Assembly: GCA_030704845.1 (NCBI GenBank)
Contig: JAUYKZ010000022.1
Coordinates: 1-36,707 of the forward strand
Direction: 5' to 3'
Source of the DNA: an archaeon
GTDB lineage: Archaea > Nanobdellota > Nanobdellia > Woesearchaeales > GW2011-AR9
Length of the DNA stretch: 36,707 bases
A program made the translations under genes and the position numbers. Positions 16,411 to 23,773 of the stretch are shown here, piece by piece (position 1 is the first letter of the stretch; each line of letters begins with the position of its first letter). The notes beneath the pieces are model-generated. The model had not been told where the DNA came from. It ran no database searches and worked only from the letters and a program-made list of their open reading frames with translations.

Positions 16411-17064
16411 GTGAGACTTGCAGACAAAAAATTGTCATTAGAAGAACGTTTGGCAGCAGATCATTTCTTTGAACGGATAGGAGAAACAGATTCTTTAGCT
16501 GTAAGAAGATTGGTTAAAGTAGTAAATTCTCGGGCAAGAAGTTATTTTTATTCATGGGAAATTGAAAGAGTTGCTCCATATTTTCAAGGTTGTGAAGTTT
16601 TTTTTGCAGTTTATGGAATTGGTGGCAATCTTACTAAAGAAGGTGAACGGCCAGATGTTGATGTAATGGTAGTTACTAATATGAGATATAAAAAAGGATT
16701 CATGGATGATTTCGAAACGGATGGAGATTTCCGTGGAGAATGTAGAGTTGAACCGTTATGTAGAAAAATTTACTACCGGTTCCGTTCAACTATGAATTTC
16801 GAAATCACGGGCAAAATTCCAGATAATTATAATCTAGGAGTAACTGGCGGGAAGTGTTTAATTACTTTAACTCCATTTGAAAATGGAAGAAAAATTGATG
16901 TTGTTTATGTAAAGAGTGTTATGGCTAAGGGTAGCGAATTTGGAAAGCATAATGATCAGTTATTTTTATCAGAAAAAGATTTTATTTCTAAAGATATTGA
17001 TGCTGGAGGCAATCAATTGCCAAAGGTTTTGTTATATAGAGCAAAAGCTGAAGGTAATGAATAG
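16411..17064 (+). CDS. Nucleotidyltransferase-fold protein
   Basis: 217 aa with a GTG start; CTTTTTAAAAAG about 25 nt upstream suggests a leaderless message. VYGIGGNLTKEGERPDVDVMVVTN resembles the GG-x(n)-DxDV signature of pol-beta-like nucleotidyltransferases, and RKIDVVYVKS could supply the third carboxylate. The N-terminal 50 residues are helical. No known subfamily is recognised and there is no partner gene. The assignment rests on the one motif. Confidence 0.5.
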   Translation: MRLADKKLSLEERLAADHFFERIGETDSLAVRRLVKVVNSRARSYFYSWEIERVAPYFQGCEVFFAVYGIGGNLTKEGERPDVDVMVVTNMRYKKGFMDDFETDGDFRGECRVEPLCRKIYYRFRSTMNFEITGKIPDNYNLGVTGGKCLITLTPFENGRKIDVVYVKSVMAKGSEFGKHNDQLFLSEKDFISKDIDAGGNQLPKVLLYRAKAEGNE

Positions 17065-17136
17065 TCTTTGAACTAGCTGCCTTTACATAATCTGTAATCA
17101 CGTTCTAAATTGACTTTTTCAGTAAATACAACAACA

Positions 17137-17146
17137 TTTAAAAATA
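17137..17146 (+). promoter_or_regulatory. TATA box of endA
   Basis: ATTTAAAAAT, about 25 nt before the ATG at 17166, fitting a leaderless mRNA. TTTGAACTAG further upstream (17067-17076) matches half of the palindrome in the next promoter. Confidence 0.5.
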
Positions 17147-17165
17147 CGCTTTCTAAATATAGCTT

Positions 17166-17762
17166 ATGGCAAAGAAAAAAGCCTCTGAGGAAGCAGCAGT
17201 GACTGAATCTTCATCAGAGAAAAAGAAAAAGAAAACAATTGTAACGGGCGTGCTTACGGAAGTACGTGTGCTTACAGAATCGTCCGATGAAGCGAGAGAA
17301 CTATATAACCAATCGCGGTTTGGAATGATTACTGACATCAACGGGAGAGTAGAACTTTCTTTACTGGAAGGTTTATATCTGATGGAACGTGGAAGGCTTG
17401 TGATTAAAAGTGAAGCCGGAAGAACGTTGAATTTTGACGGGTATTTACGAAAAGCAAAGAAGGAAGAACCCAATTTCTGGATAAGATATTGTGTATTCCG
17501 AGATATGAGAAATCGGGGATATATCGTTAAAACAGCGTTGAAATTTGGTGCTGATTTTAGGGTATATGATCGTGGAGTTAAACCAGGAGAAGATCATGCT
17601 CGTTGGATAATTTATCCAGTTCATGAAGCGAGTGTATTTACCTGGCATGAATTTAGTGCAAAGAACAGAGTAGCTCATTCTACAAAGAAACGGCTCCTGA
17701 TGGGAATTGTTGATGCAGAAGGGGATGTAACATACTACGAAATCCGTTGGATGAGACCTTAA
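17166..17762 (+). CDS. endA: tRNA-splicing endonuclease
   Basis: 198 aa. Cleaves introns at bulge-helix-bulge motifs in archaeal pre-tRNA. After a Lys/Ser/Glu-rich tail (1-25) comes the N-terminal domain, then the catalytic domain (about 105-198): YIVKTALKFGADFRVYDRG, HARWIIYPV, VAHSTKKRLLMGIVDAEGDVTYYEIRW. The catalytic triad fits Tyr134, His144 and Lys174 or Lys175. Length matches the homotetrameric or homodimer-subunit alpha4-type enzyme. It is upstream of the fen1 operon but has its own promoter. Confidence 0.93.
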   Translation: MAKKKASEEAAVTESSSEKKKKKTIVTGVLTEVRVLTESSDEARELYNQSRFGMITDINGRVELSLLEGLYLMERGRLVIKSEAGRTLNFDGYLRKAKKEEPNFWIRYCVFRDMRNRGYIVKTALKFGADFRVYDRGVKPGEDHARWIIYPVHEASVFTWHEFSAKNRVAHSTKKRLLMGIVDAEGDVTYYEIRWMRP

Positions 17763-17824
17763 TTATCGGGTTTATCTGTCTTTACGTATAGGGACATACT
17801 CTCTGGGCTAGAAAACTATTTAAA

Positions 17825-17840
17825 TCTAGTTTGAACTAGA
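17825..17840. promoter_or_regulatory. 16-bp palindrome in the core promoter of the fen1 operon
   Basis: TCTAGTTTGAACTAGA is a perfect 7-2-7 palindrome between the TATA-like ACTATTTAAAT (about 17815-17825) and the leaderless ATG at 17847, covering the expected transcription start. A repressor bound here would block initiation. The 10-mer TTTGAACTAG recurs at 17067-17076 ahead of endA. Confidence 0.5.
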
Positions 17841-17846
17841 AAGCCT

Positions 17847-19037
17847 ATGCACGTGCACGACCAAATCCTTCTCTTTATTAAAGCGAACGGGCCAGTTGTT
17901 CCTACGAAGATAGCTAAGACCATCAAGTCTGAGATTTTGATAGCTTCTGCTCATCTTTCTGATTTGGCAACACAGGGTAAAGTAAAAGTTTCTTATCTTA
18001 AGATTGGTGGATCGCCATTATACTATCTGTCTGGTCAAGAAGATCAACTGTTAAATTTTGCTCAGGGTAACACTAATCCAAAGGATTATGCGGTTTTAGA
18101 AACGCTAAAAGATCAAAAAGTTCTTAGGGAATCCGATTTAGATCTATTGTCAAAAGTAGCTCTTAGAGAATTGAAAGATTTTGCTATCCCATTACATGTA
18201 AGAACAAAAGATTCAGCGGAATTGTTTTGGAAATATTATCTTACTTCTTCTGAACAAACAAATGAACTAATTGGAAAAATTTTAGTGCCAGAAGAAACCG
18301 AGATAGAAACTAGAGAAGAAATAAAAGAAGAAATAAAAGAAGTAAGAGTTGTAAGAGAAGAAGAGTCAATTATAGAACCCCCAGTTGAAGATTTAAAAAA
18401 TGAAGAAATTATTCCTTCTACTGTTGAAGAATCTATAGAAGAATCTATCAGATCATCAATTCCAAATGAAGTCTTTGAAGAGAAAGTTATTGAAAAACCA
18501 GAAATTAAAGAGAAGACGATATTTAAAGAAGTAGAGAAACAAAAAGTTTCATCAAAAAAGAAGGAAGAAAAAACAGAGAAGACTGAAAAATCTTTAAAAG
18601 AAGATAAACCCAAAGAGGACAAACCAAAAGAAGATAAACAAGAAACATTAGAGAAAAAACCTTTATTTAAGAAGATTAAAGAAACTCTGGTGAAAAGTTC
18701 TTCCGTGGAAGATGTTTTCTTAATGAAAATCGAAGATTATTGTAAGGAGATGGATATCAGGATTGAACAAAAAGATATAATTCGAAAAAATAAAGAAATC
18801 GATTTAATTATTTCAATCCCTTCAGTTGTGGGGAGGGTAAGTTTCTTTTGCAAAGCTAAAAGTAAAAATAGATGTGATGAAAAAGATTTGTCCTCAGCAT
18901 ACATGGAATCACAAATTAAAAAGTTGCCCCTATTATTTTTATATTCTAATGAATTCACTAAAAAATCACAGGAAATGCTGGAATCCGGAGCATTCGATAA
19001 TGCTGTCGTGAAACGGCTTGAAAAGAATGGGTCTTAA
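17847..19037 (+). CDS. Winged-helix protein with Lys/Glu-rich linker and nuclease-like C-terminal domain
   Basis: 396 aa. Residues about 1-75 form a winged helix (HDQILLFIKANGPVVPTKIAKTIKSEILIASAHLSDLATQGKV). About 155-285 is a charged Glu/Lys-rich, likely coiled or disordered stretch. Residues about 295-396 look like a restriction-endonuclease fold: NKEIDLIISIPSVVGRVSFFCKAKSK holds an Asp, a strand and a CKAK that matches the D...xxK layout, then DEKDLSSAYMESQIKKLPLLFLYSNEFTKKSQEML. The usual Glu of ExK is replaced, so activity is uncertain. It overlaps fen1 by 11 nt, implying coupled synthesis and a role in DNA repair or replication. I have the impression that similar proteins occur in DPANN genomes; the function is unknown. 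Confidence 0.65.
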   Translation: MHVHDQILLFIKANGPVVPTKIAKTIKSEILIASAHLSDLATQGKVKVSYLKIGGSPLYYLSGQEDQLLNFAQGNTNPKDYAVLETLKDQKVLRESDLDLLSKVALRELKDFAIPLHVRTKDSAELFWKYYLTSSEQTNELIGKILVPEETEIETREEIKEEIKEVRVVREEESIIEPPVEDLKNEEIIPSTVEESIEESIRSSIPNEVFEEKVIEKPEIKEKTIFKEVEKQKVSSKKKEEKTEKTEKSLKEDKPKEDKPKEDKQETLEKKPLFKKIKETLVKSSSVEDVFLMKIEDYCKEMDIRIEQKDIIRKNKEIDLIISIPSVVGRVSFFCKAKSKNRCDEKDLSSAYMESQIKKLPLLFLYSNEFTKKSQEMLESGAFDNAVVKRLEKNGS

Positions 19038-20067
19038 TATCAAAGATTTAATTGTAAAAGAAGAGATTACAATTAAAGCATTAAAAGGGAAAATACTGGC
19101 CGTCGATTCGATGAATATTCTTTACCAGTTTTTAACAACAATTAGAGGTATTGATGGTTCGGTATTAACAGATTCTAAAGGAAGAGTAACTTCGCACTTA
19201 ATAGGGCTATTCAGTCGAACAACTGTTCTAATGGAAAATGGAATCAAGTTAGTTTTTGTTTTTGATGGGAAAGCACCCGCAATAAAACAAGAGACCTGGG
19301 AGAAACGAAGAGGTATCAAAGAAGAAGCAGAATTAAAATTCCAAGAAGCTGAAGAGGCGGGAGATTCTGAAGAGATGAAAAAATATGCCGTTAGAACAAC
19401 TAGATTAACTAAAGAGATGGTTGCTGATGCAAAAAATTTAATTACAGCGTTAGGTTTGCCAATTGTTCAAGCACCTTCGGAAGGAGAAGCTCAAACGGCA
19501 TACATGGTGAAAACGGGAGATGCGTATGCTTCTTTATCACAAGATTATGATAATCTGATTTTTGGATGTCCGAGATTAATTAGAAATCTTTCTGTTGCTG
19601 GTAGAAGAAAAAAATCCGGAAAGGCCGTAGGTTATATTACAGTTACACCGGAAATGATTGAACTTCCTAAAGTTTTAACTGAACTTAAAATTACCATTGA
19701 TCAACTAATCGTATTAGCTATCTTGATTGGAACTGATTATAATCCGGGTGGAATAAAAGGAATTGGACCAAGAAAAGCTTTGAAATTATTACAGGAACAT
19801 AAAGATAATTTTGAAGAAATTTTTAAGATAGCTAAATGGGATGAACAGTATCCTGAAAGATCTTGGCAAGAAATATTTGACACGATAAAACATATTCCAG
19901 TGACCGATAACTACGAGTTATCTTGGAAAAAGATTGACGAAGAAAAATTGGTTAAATTGTTAGTTGACGAGCACGGATTTAGTTCAGAAAGGGTACATAA
20001 AAAATTGGATGACATAAGGAAAGAACAGAAAATATTAAATCAAAAAGGATTAAATAGCTTCTTTTAG
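19027..20067 (+). CDS. fen: Flap endonuclease 1
   Basis: 346 aa from the ATG at 19027 (MGLNIKDLI), the family's usual start; it overlaps the upstream stop at 19037. It removes 5' flaps in Okazaki fragment maturation and repair. Metal and DNA-contact residues are present: Asp27 in LAVDSMN, FVFDGKAP, SEGEAQ, SQDYDNLIFG, GTDYNPGGIKGIGPRKAL (helix-hairpin-helix). The C-terminus QKGLNSFF is a PIP box for PCNA. The second active-site region has Asn in DYDNL where Ser is common. Confidence 0.95.
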   Translation: MGLNIKDLIVKEEITIKALKGKILAVDSMNILYQFLTTIRGIDGSVLTDSKGRVTSHLIGLFSRTTVLMENGIKLVFVFDGKAPAIKQETWEKRRGIKEEAELKFQEAEEAGDSEEMKKYAVRTTRLTKEMVADAKNLITALGLPIVQAPSEGEAQTAYMVKTGDAYASLSQDYDNLIFGCPRLIRNLSVAGRRKKSGKAVGYITVTPEMIELPKVLTELKITIDQLIVLAILIGTDYNPGGIKGIGPRKALKLLQEHKDNFEEIFKIAKWDEQYPERSWQEIFDTIKHIPVTDNYELSWKKIDEEKLVKLLVDEHGFSSERVHKKLDDIRKEQKILNQKGLNSFF

Positions 20068-20084
20068 AATTTATTACCGATAAA

Positions 20085-20772
20085 ATGGATTATAAAACTA
20101 TTACTCGGGAAGCATATGATCATTATGCTAGAACTCTAGATCGAAAATTTTCAGACTACTTTGAGAATCATGTTCGTTCTTATGCCGACGAATTTCTTAG
20201 AAATCTTTCCGGTAGAGAAATTCTAGATTTGGGTTCTGGACCAGGGAATCATGCGATTTATTTTAAGATGCAGGGGATGAATCCCTGTTGTTTTGATCTT
20301 TCTGAAGAGATGGTTGAGTTATACTAAAGTGCCAAAGCTTTCGAACTTATTTTTGGCACTTTATATATATAAAATGCGTTAATATATTCGAAATCTAACG
20401 CATTTTAGTATATGTAAAGAAAAAGGGTTATTAGCTCAACAAGGAGATATGGAGAAAATAGATCTTCCAAAGGATTATTTTGATGGGGTGTGGGCGCATG
20501 CATCATTACTTCATGTGTCAAGAGAAAATATCCCTTTAGTTGTAGATCAGATTATGAAAGTGTTAAAACCATCTGGATTATTGGGTCTTACGTTGAAGGA
20601 AGGAGTCGGGGAAGGATTTGAAGATTATAAAGATAGGAAGAGATGGTTTACTTACTATTTAGATGACGAGATCAGAGATTTATTTGGTGAATTTGAGGTT
20701 TTATCTTTTAGAAGAAATCCAATCGGAGATAAATACGTTTTCTTAAATTATATACTTAAAATGAAATTTTAG
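20085..20772 (+). pseudogene. SAM-dependent methyltransferase interrupted by the 89-bp element
   Basis: The first part (20085-20321) encodes a class I methyltransferase start with motif I EILDLGSGPGNHAIYF, motif II CFDLSEEMVEL, then reading stops at TAC TAA inside the element. The second part continues after 20412 as CKEKGLLAQQGDMEKIDLP, FDGVWAHASLLHV and VLKPSGLLGLTLKEG. Deleting 20322-20412 (element plus one TA) gives one 198-aa frame with no other defect. A shorter C-terminal product could start at ATG 20449. Close to fen1 upstream (17 nt). Family is the UbiE/Methyltransf_11 type with unknown substrate. Confidence 0.9.
20322..20410 (+). mobile_element. 89-bp two-hairpin element, copy 2
   Basis: Begins TACTAAAGTGCC and ends in CGCATTTTAGTA, flanked by TA at 20320-20321 and 20411-20412. 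Hairpins AAAGTGCCAAA/TTTTGGCACTTT and AAAATGCGTTA/TAACGCATTTT, with TTCGAA in each loop, are separated by TATATATATA. It differs from the reverse complement of copy 1 at one position (G for A in the ACGCATT stem, which restores a C-G pair). The last 9 bp including the TA, TATACTAAA/TTTAGTATA, are perfectly complementary. Confidence 0.93.
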
Positions 20773-20808
20773 GATGTTTTTGGTAAAAATGTTTTCTTAA
20801 AGATAGTT

Positions 20809-20818
20809 TTTTATAAGC
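20809..20818 (+). promoter_or_regulatory. TATA box of trm5
   Basis: TTTTATAAGC centred about 24 nt before the ATG at 20837; leaderless arrangement. Confidence 0.5.
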
Positions 20819-20836
20819 CTAAACAATCCCGGATAT

Positions 20837-21850
20837 ATGTTTGCTGCACAGGTTGAATTAAAAAAAGCTGAGGCTACTAAAAGAAAATTGTTGAAAGAGG
20901 GAGTTTTAAATCCAGATTATAAACCATTACAGAAAAACGGTTATCTTTATTTCCCGTTAATTAAAAAGATAAAAGGGGTTAAGACCGTTGAAGTTTCTTT
21001 CAGATTTCCTCAAAAAGAGAAACAGTTAACTGTAAAGGATTTATTAAAAGGAAAATTAACTCCAGCCGAAATAAAGTTGATACCTCATTCCCAAGAAATT
21101 TTGGGAAAAATTATGATTTTAGAAATCCCAGAAGAGTTTGAAAAAAAGGAGAATACGATTGCTCAAGCATATTTAGATGCAGGACATCATATCGATACGG
21201 TTGTAAAAAAAAATACTTCTTATACAGGTGTTTTTAGGACAAGAAAAATCAAAGTTTTAGCTGGGAAAAAGACAAAAGAGACAGTTCATAATGAAAATGG
21301 GGTAAAAATTATGCTTCATTTAGAAGATGTTTATTTTTCTGCCCGTTCAAGTAACGAGAGATTAAGAATAGCCAAATTAACAAAAAAGGGGGAAGAAGTT
21401 TTAATAATGTTCTCTGGAGCAGCTCCATACCCCCTAGTTATTGCAAAACATTCCGAAGCTAAAAAGATTTATGGGGTAGAATTAAATCCCGATGGACATC
21501 GTTATGCAGAAAAGAATGTGCGATTAAACAAATTTGAGAATAGAATAGTTCTATATGATGGTGATGTGCGAAAAGTTGTTCCAAAATTAAAGAAAAAGTT
21601 TGATCGCATTGCCATGCCTCTTCCAAAAACCAGCGAAGAATTCCTGGATGTAGCATTAGCGGCGACAAAAAAAGGGGGAACTATTCATCTTTATACTTTC
21701 CTTAATGAAGAAAAAATTTCCGAAGAAGCTAAGAGAGTTAAAAAAAGATGTCATGAATTAGGTTATCAAGTAAGGATTATCCGAAAAGTTAAATGTGGTC
21801 AGTTTTCTCCAGGAATATTTAGAATTTGTTTCGATATTAAAGTAGAATAA
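20837..21850 (+). CDS. trm5: tRNA (guanine37-N1)-methyltransferase Trm5
   Basis: 337 aa. Methylates N1 of G37 next to the anticodon to keep the reading frame. N-terminal D1/D2 regions (to about 150) are followed by the Rossmann domain: VYFSARSSNERLRIA, LIMFSGAAPYPLVIAK (SAM site), IYGVELNPDGHRYAEKNVRLN, VLYDGDVRKVVP and the catalytic-site loop DRIAMPLPKTSEEFL. Archaeal Trm5 length is typical. It stands alone behind its own promoter. Confidence 0.93.
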   Translation: MFAAQVELKKAEATKRKLLKEGVLNPDYKPLQKNGYLYFPLIKKIKGVKTVEVSFRFPQKEKQLTVKDLLKGKLTPAEIKLIPHSQEILGKIMILEIPEEFEKKENTIAQAYLDAGHHIDTVVKKNTSYTGVFRTRKIKVLAGKKTKETVHNENGVKIMLHLEDVYFSARSSNERLRIAKLTKKGEEVLIMFSGAAPYPLVIAKHSEAKKIYGVELNPDGHRYAEKNVRLNKFENRIVLYDGDVRKVVPKLKKKFDRIAMPLPKTSEEFLDVALAATKKGGTIHLYTFLNEEKISEEAKRVKKRCHELGYQVRIIRKVKCGQFSPGIFRICFDIKVE

Positions 21851-21892
21851 AAAAAGATAAAAAAATAAGAATAATTTGAATGAATATTATGA

Positions 21893-22189
21893 TTAATATT
21901 CCCCTTCGTCTTCTGCGTCAGATTCTTCTGAGTCTTCACTTTCGTCTTCTGCATCAGATTCTTCACCTTCTGGAAGATCTCCTCTATCGGATGCTTTCTC
22001 AAGAAGTGTTACATTAACGGCTTTTGGTCCGCGTTCTCCTTCGTCTGTATCAAATGACACTTTGTCATTATCTCGAAGAAAGGTTCCTTTCGCAAGACCT
22101 GTAAAGTGAACGAAATAGTCCTTTCCATCTTCACCTGCAATAAACCCAAATCCTTTTTTCCTGTTAAAAAACTTAACTGTTCCTTCCAT
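21893..22189 (-). CDS. Cold-shock protein with acidic tail
   Basis: 98 aa. Residues 1-65 are a bacterial-type cold-shock domain: KFFNRKKGFGFI (RNP1 KGFGFI), DYFVHFTGL (RNP2) and RGPKAVNV, for single-stranded RNA or DNA binding. Residues 66-98 are an Asp/Glu/Ser-rich tail, unusual for bacterial CspA (about 70 aa). GGAGG (22197-22201) is 7 nt before the ATG. Unlike most genes here it has a leader of about 65 nt, from TATA box 22277-22284, that can fold over the ribosome-binding site. Confidence 0.9.
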   Translation of the reverse strand: MEGTVKFFNRKKGFGFIAGEDGKDYFVHFTGLAKGTFLRDNDKVSFDTDEGERGPKAVNVTLLEKASDRGDLPEGEESDAEDESEDSEESDAEDEGEY

Positions 22190-22254
22190 TTTTTTTCCTC
22201 CAACTTGGCTACCTAGACTAGGCCAACGCCCAAACCAGTAGCTTGGTTCTTTAG
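22190..22254 (-). promoter_or_regulatory. Structured csp leader with competing hairpins
   Basis: On the transcript, CCAAGCTAC (22246-22238) can pair with GTAGC (22212-22208) and, across a CAAG bulge, TTGG (22203-22200), which overlaps the GGAGG ribosome-binding site. Alternatively TTGGC (22226-22222) pairs with GCCAA (22209-22205), leaving the site open. The two folds exclude each other, as in thermosensing cspA leaders. This reading is from pairing by eye only. Confidence 0.4.
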
Positions 22255-22276
22255 AAGTGAAGAAATTGAGTGATGT

Positions 22277-22284
22277 TTTATAAA
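22277..22284 (-). promoter_or_regulatory. TATA box of the cold-shock gene
   Basis: TTTATAAA, placing transcription start near 22254, about 65 nt before the ATG. Confidence 0.5.
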
Positions 22285-22330
22285 CTTTACTGCCCGGAAG
22301 TTTTATAATGGGTTAACTCTATGAAATCCT

Positions 22331-22416
22331 GTGGAGAGCGCAATGACGGTAGTGAACACCCACTGAGCTTCGGCAATGATGAACGGTAGTAACTTCCCAG
22401 CGCCCATAAAACCCTT
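22331..22416 (+). ncRNA. Candidate C/D-box-like sRNA
   Basis: TTTTATAAT (about 22299-22307) is a plus-strand TATA box about 27 nt before 22331, and CCCTTTTTG (22410-22418) would terminate. Between them, CTGA (22363-22366), a GC-TTCG-GC mini hairpin (22367-22374) and ATGATGA (22376-22382) form a canonical D'/C' kink-turn. AATGACG (22342-22348) could be a variant C box, but no good D box precedes the GCGC closing stem, and two similar CGGTAGT segments could be guides. Targets cannot be checked here. The 234-nt gap between pan and csp holds no other gene. Confidence 0.4.
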
Positions 22417-22437
22417 TTTGTGAAATTATCTGAGATT

Positions 22438-23700
22438 TTATCCAAAGAATTCTGCTGTGTCGTCATCTCCATCATCAATGCGAACTTTCACTATAGCAGA
22501 TGAAAAATCTTCAGTAGTAACAAACTCTCGATCTTCTCGAATAGCGCAGAATCCAGCTTCCGTGCATATGGCTCGAAGTTCGGCGCCACTCATGTTTTCT
22601 GTTTCCTCGGCAATCTTTTTAATACTCACTTTTTTGAGATTCATATTCTTGGTATGAACCTTTAGAATTTCAATTCTTCCCTCGATAGAAGGAAGTCCTA
22701 TTTCTAGAAGTCTGTCTAATCTTCCAGGGCGGATTATGGCCGGATCTAAAATATCTAACCTATTAGTTGCTCCAATTATTTTAACATTGTCTAAGTGTTT
22801 GAAACCATCTACTTCAGCTAATAATTGCATAAATGTTCGGTTAACTTCTCTCTCACCAGAAGTGCCAGTATCCATTCTAGTGGCAGCAAGAGCATCAATT
22901 TCATCAATAAAAACGATGGATGGAGATTTTTTTCTGGCAAGTTCAAATATATCTTTTACTAATTTTGCTCCTTCTCCAATAAACTTTTGAACCAATTCCG
23001 ATCCAACTACTTCAATGAATGTTGCATTTGTGCTGTGAGCAACAGCTTTTGCCAATAAAGTTTTACCAGTTCCTGGCGGACCATACAATAATACTCCTTT
23101 TGGTGGTTGAATCCCTACTTTTTTAAAAAGTTCGGGTTTTTTTAATGGAAGTTCAATCACTTCTTTAACTTCTTCAATTTCTTTTTTCAATCCACCAATA
23201 TCTTTCCAATTTTCTTGAGGTTTTTCTACAATAACATATTTTTCCACATCAAAGTTGTTAGTAATATGTATCTTTTCAATCACATTGAGGGATTTTTGAT
23301 CAACTAATACCGAATCTCCTGGAGAAAGTTGTTTGATATCTTTAGAAACATAACAATAAAATTTATTTCCGTTTGGAAGTCGAATAACTGCTTTATCATT
23401 CCCAACAACATTAGCTATCTCCGCAACAAGAAGTGAAGGTTTTTTTAGATTATTTAGTTCATTATTGGTGTTGTTGAACAATTCACTAAGCATGATTCGT
23501 TCTTCTTCAGATCTTCTAATGGTTTGTGCCATTAATTTATTTTCTTCTTCAAGTTTAAGTATTCTTGGATGTAAGAAAATATCTTCGTTTTCCATGATGT
23601 TTTCTTCGTTTTTCTCGACGATATTGTTGTTTTTGATTACATCATCAAAAGATCTATTTTTTACAGTTTCAGCGCCTTTAGTTGATTCTCTTGGTGTCAT
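22438..23700 (-). CDS. pan: Proteasome-activating nucleotidase (PAN)
   Basis: 420 aa AAA+ ATPase that unfolds proteins for the 20S proteasome. Residues about 40-88 are the coiled coil ending in Pro88 (KKPSLL), the OB domain follows, then the ATPase: Walker A GPPGTGKT (207-214), pore loop KFIGEG (239-244), Walker B VFIDE (263-267), sensor-1 ATNR (311-314) and Arg-finger region RPGRLDR. The last residues are DTAEFFG, where the usual gate-opening HbYX ending has Phe in place of Tyr. A leaderless start follows from TTTATATAAA at 23721-23730. The N-terminus carries about 30 residues ahead of the usual start. Confidence 0.95.
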   Translation of the reverse strand: MTPRESTKGAETVKNRSFDDVIKNNNIVEKNEENIMENEDIFLHPRILKLEEENKLMAQTIRRSEEERIMLSELFNNTNNELNNLKKPSLLVAEIANVVGNDKAVIRLPNGNKFYCYVSKDIKQLSPGDSVLVDQKSLNVIEKIHITNNFDVEKYVIVEKPQENWKDIGGLKKEIEEVKEVIELPLKKPELFKKVGIQPPKGVLLYGPPGTGKTLLAKAVAHSTNATFIEVVGSELVQKFIGEGAKLVKDIFELARKKSPSIVFIDEIDALAATRMDTGTSGEREVNRTFMQLLAEVDGFKHLDNVKIIGATNRLDILDPAIIRPGRLDRLLEIGLPSIEGRIEILKVHTKNMNLKKVSIKKIAEETENMSGAELRAICTEAGFCAIREDREFVTTEDFSSAIVKVRIDDGDDDTAEFFG

Positions 23701-23720
23701 TTTATCAAAAAAAGCTTTGT

Positions 23721-23773
23721 TTTATATAAAGGTTATGAGGACAAATTTTAGTTGATTAAATGATTTAATCAAC
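23721..23773 (-). promoter_or_regulatory. pan promoter with 23-bp palindrome
   Basis: The TATA box TTTATATAAA (23721-23730) lies 21-30 nt before the pan ATG. About 20 bp further upstream GTTGATTAAAT-G-ATTTAATCAAC (23751-23773) is a perfect 11-1-11 palindrome, the position of an archaeal activator or operator. The rest of the 350-nt gap to 24051 is AT-rich; GTTGAA/TTCAAC (around 23885-23913) could form a loose hairpin, and AACTTTTAAAAAGG (about 23990-24003) may be the promoter of the basic protein gene. Confidence 0.5.

Noticed and set aside
18236-18622. 128-aa Ser/Phe-rich minus-strand ORF
   Set aside because: Shadow of the Glu/Lys-rich linker of the plus-strand gene; composition is the complement of GAA/AAA codons.
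22200-22231. GGGCGTTGGCCTAGTCTAGG on the minus strand as a tRNA 5' half (split tRNA)
   Set aside because: The D-arm spacing is wrong, no matching 3' half was seen, and the stretch lies in the csp leader ending in its ribosome-binding site.
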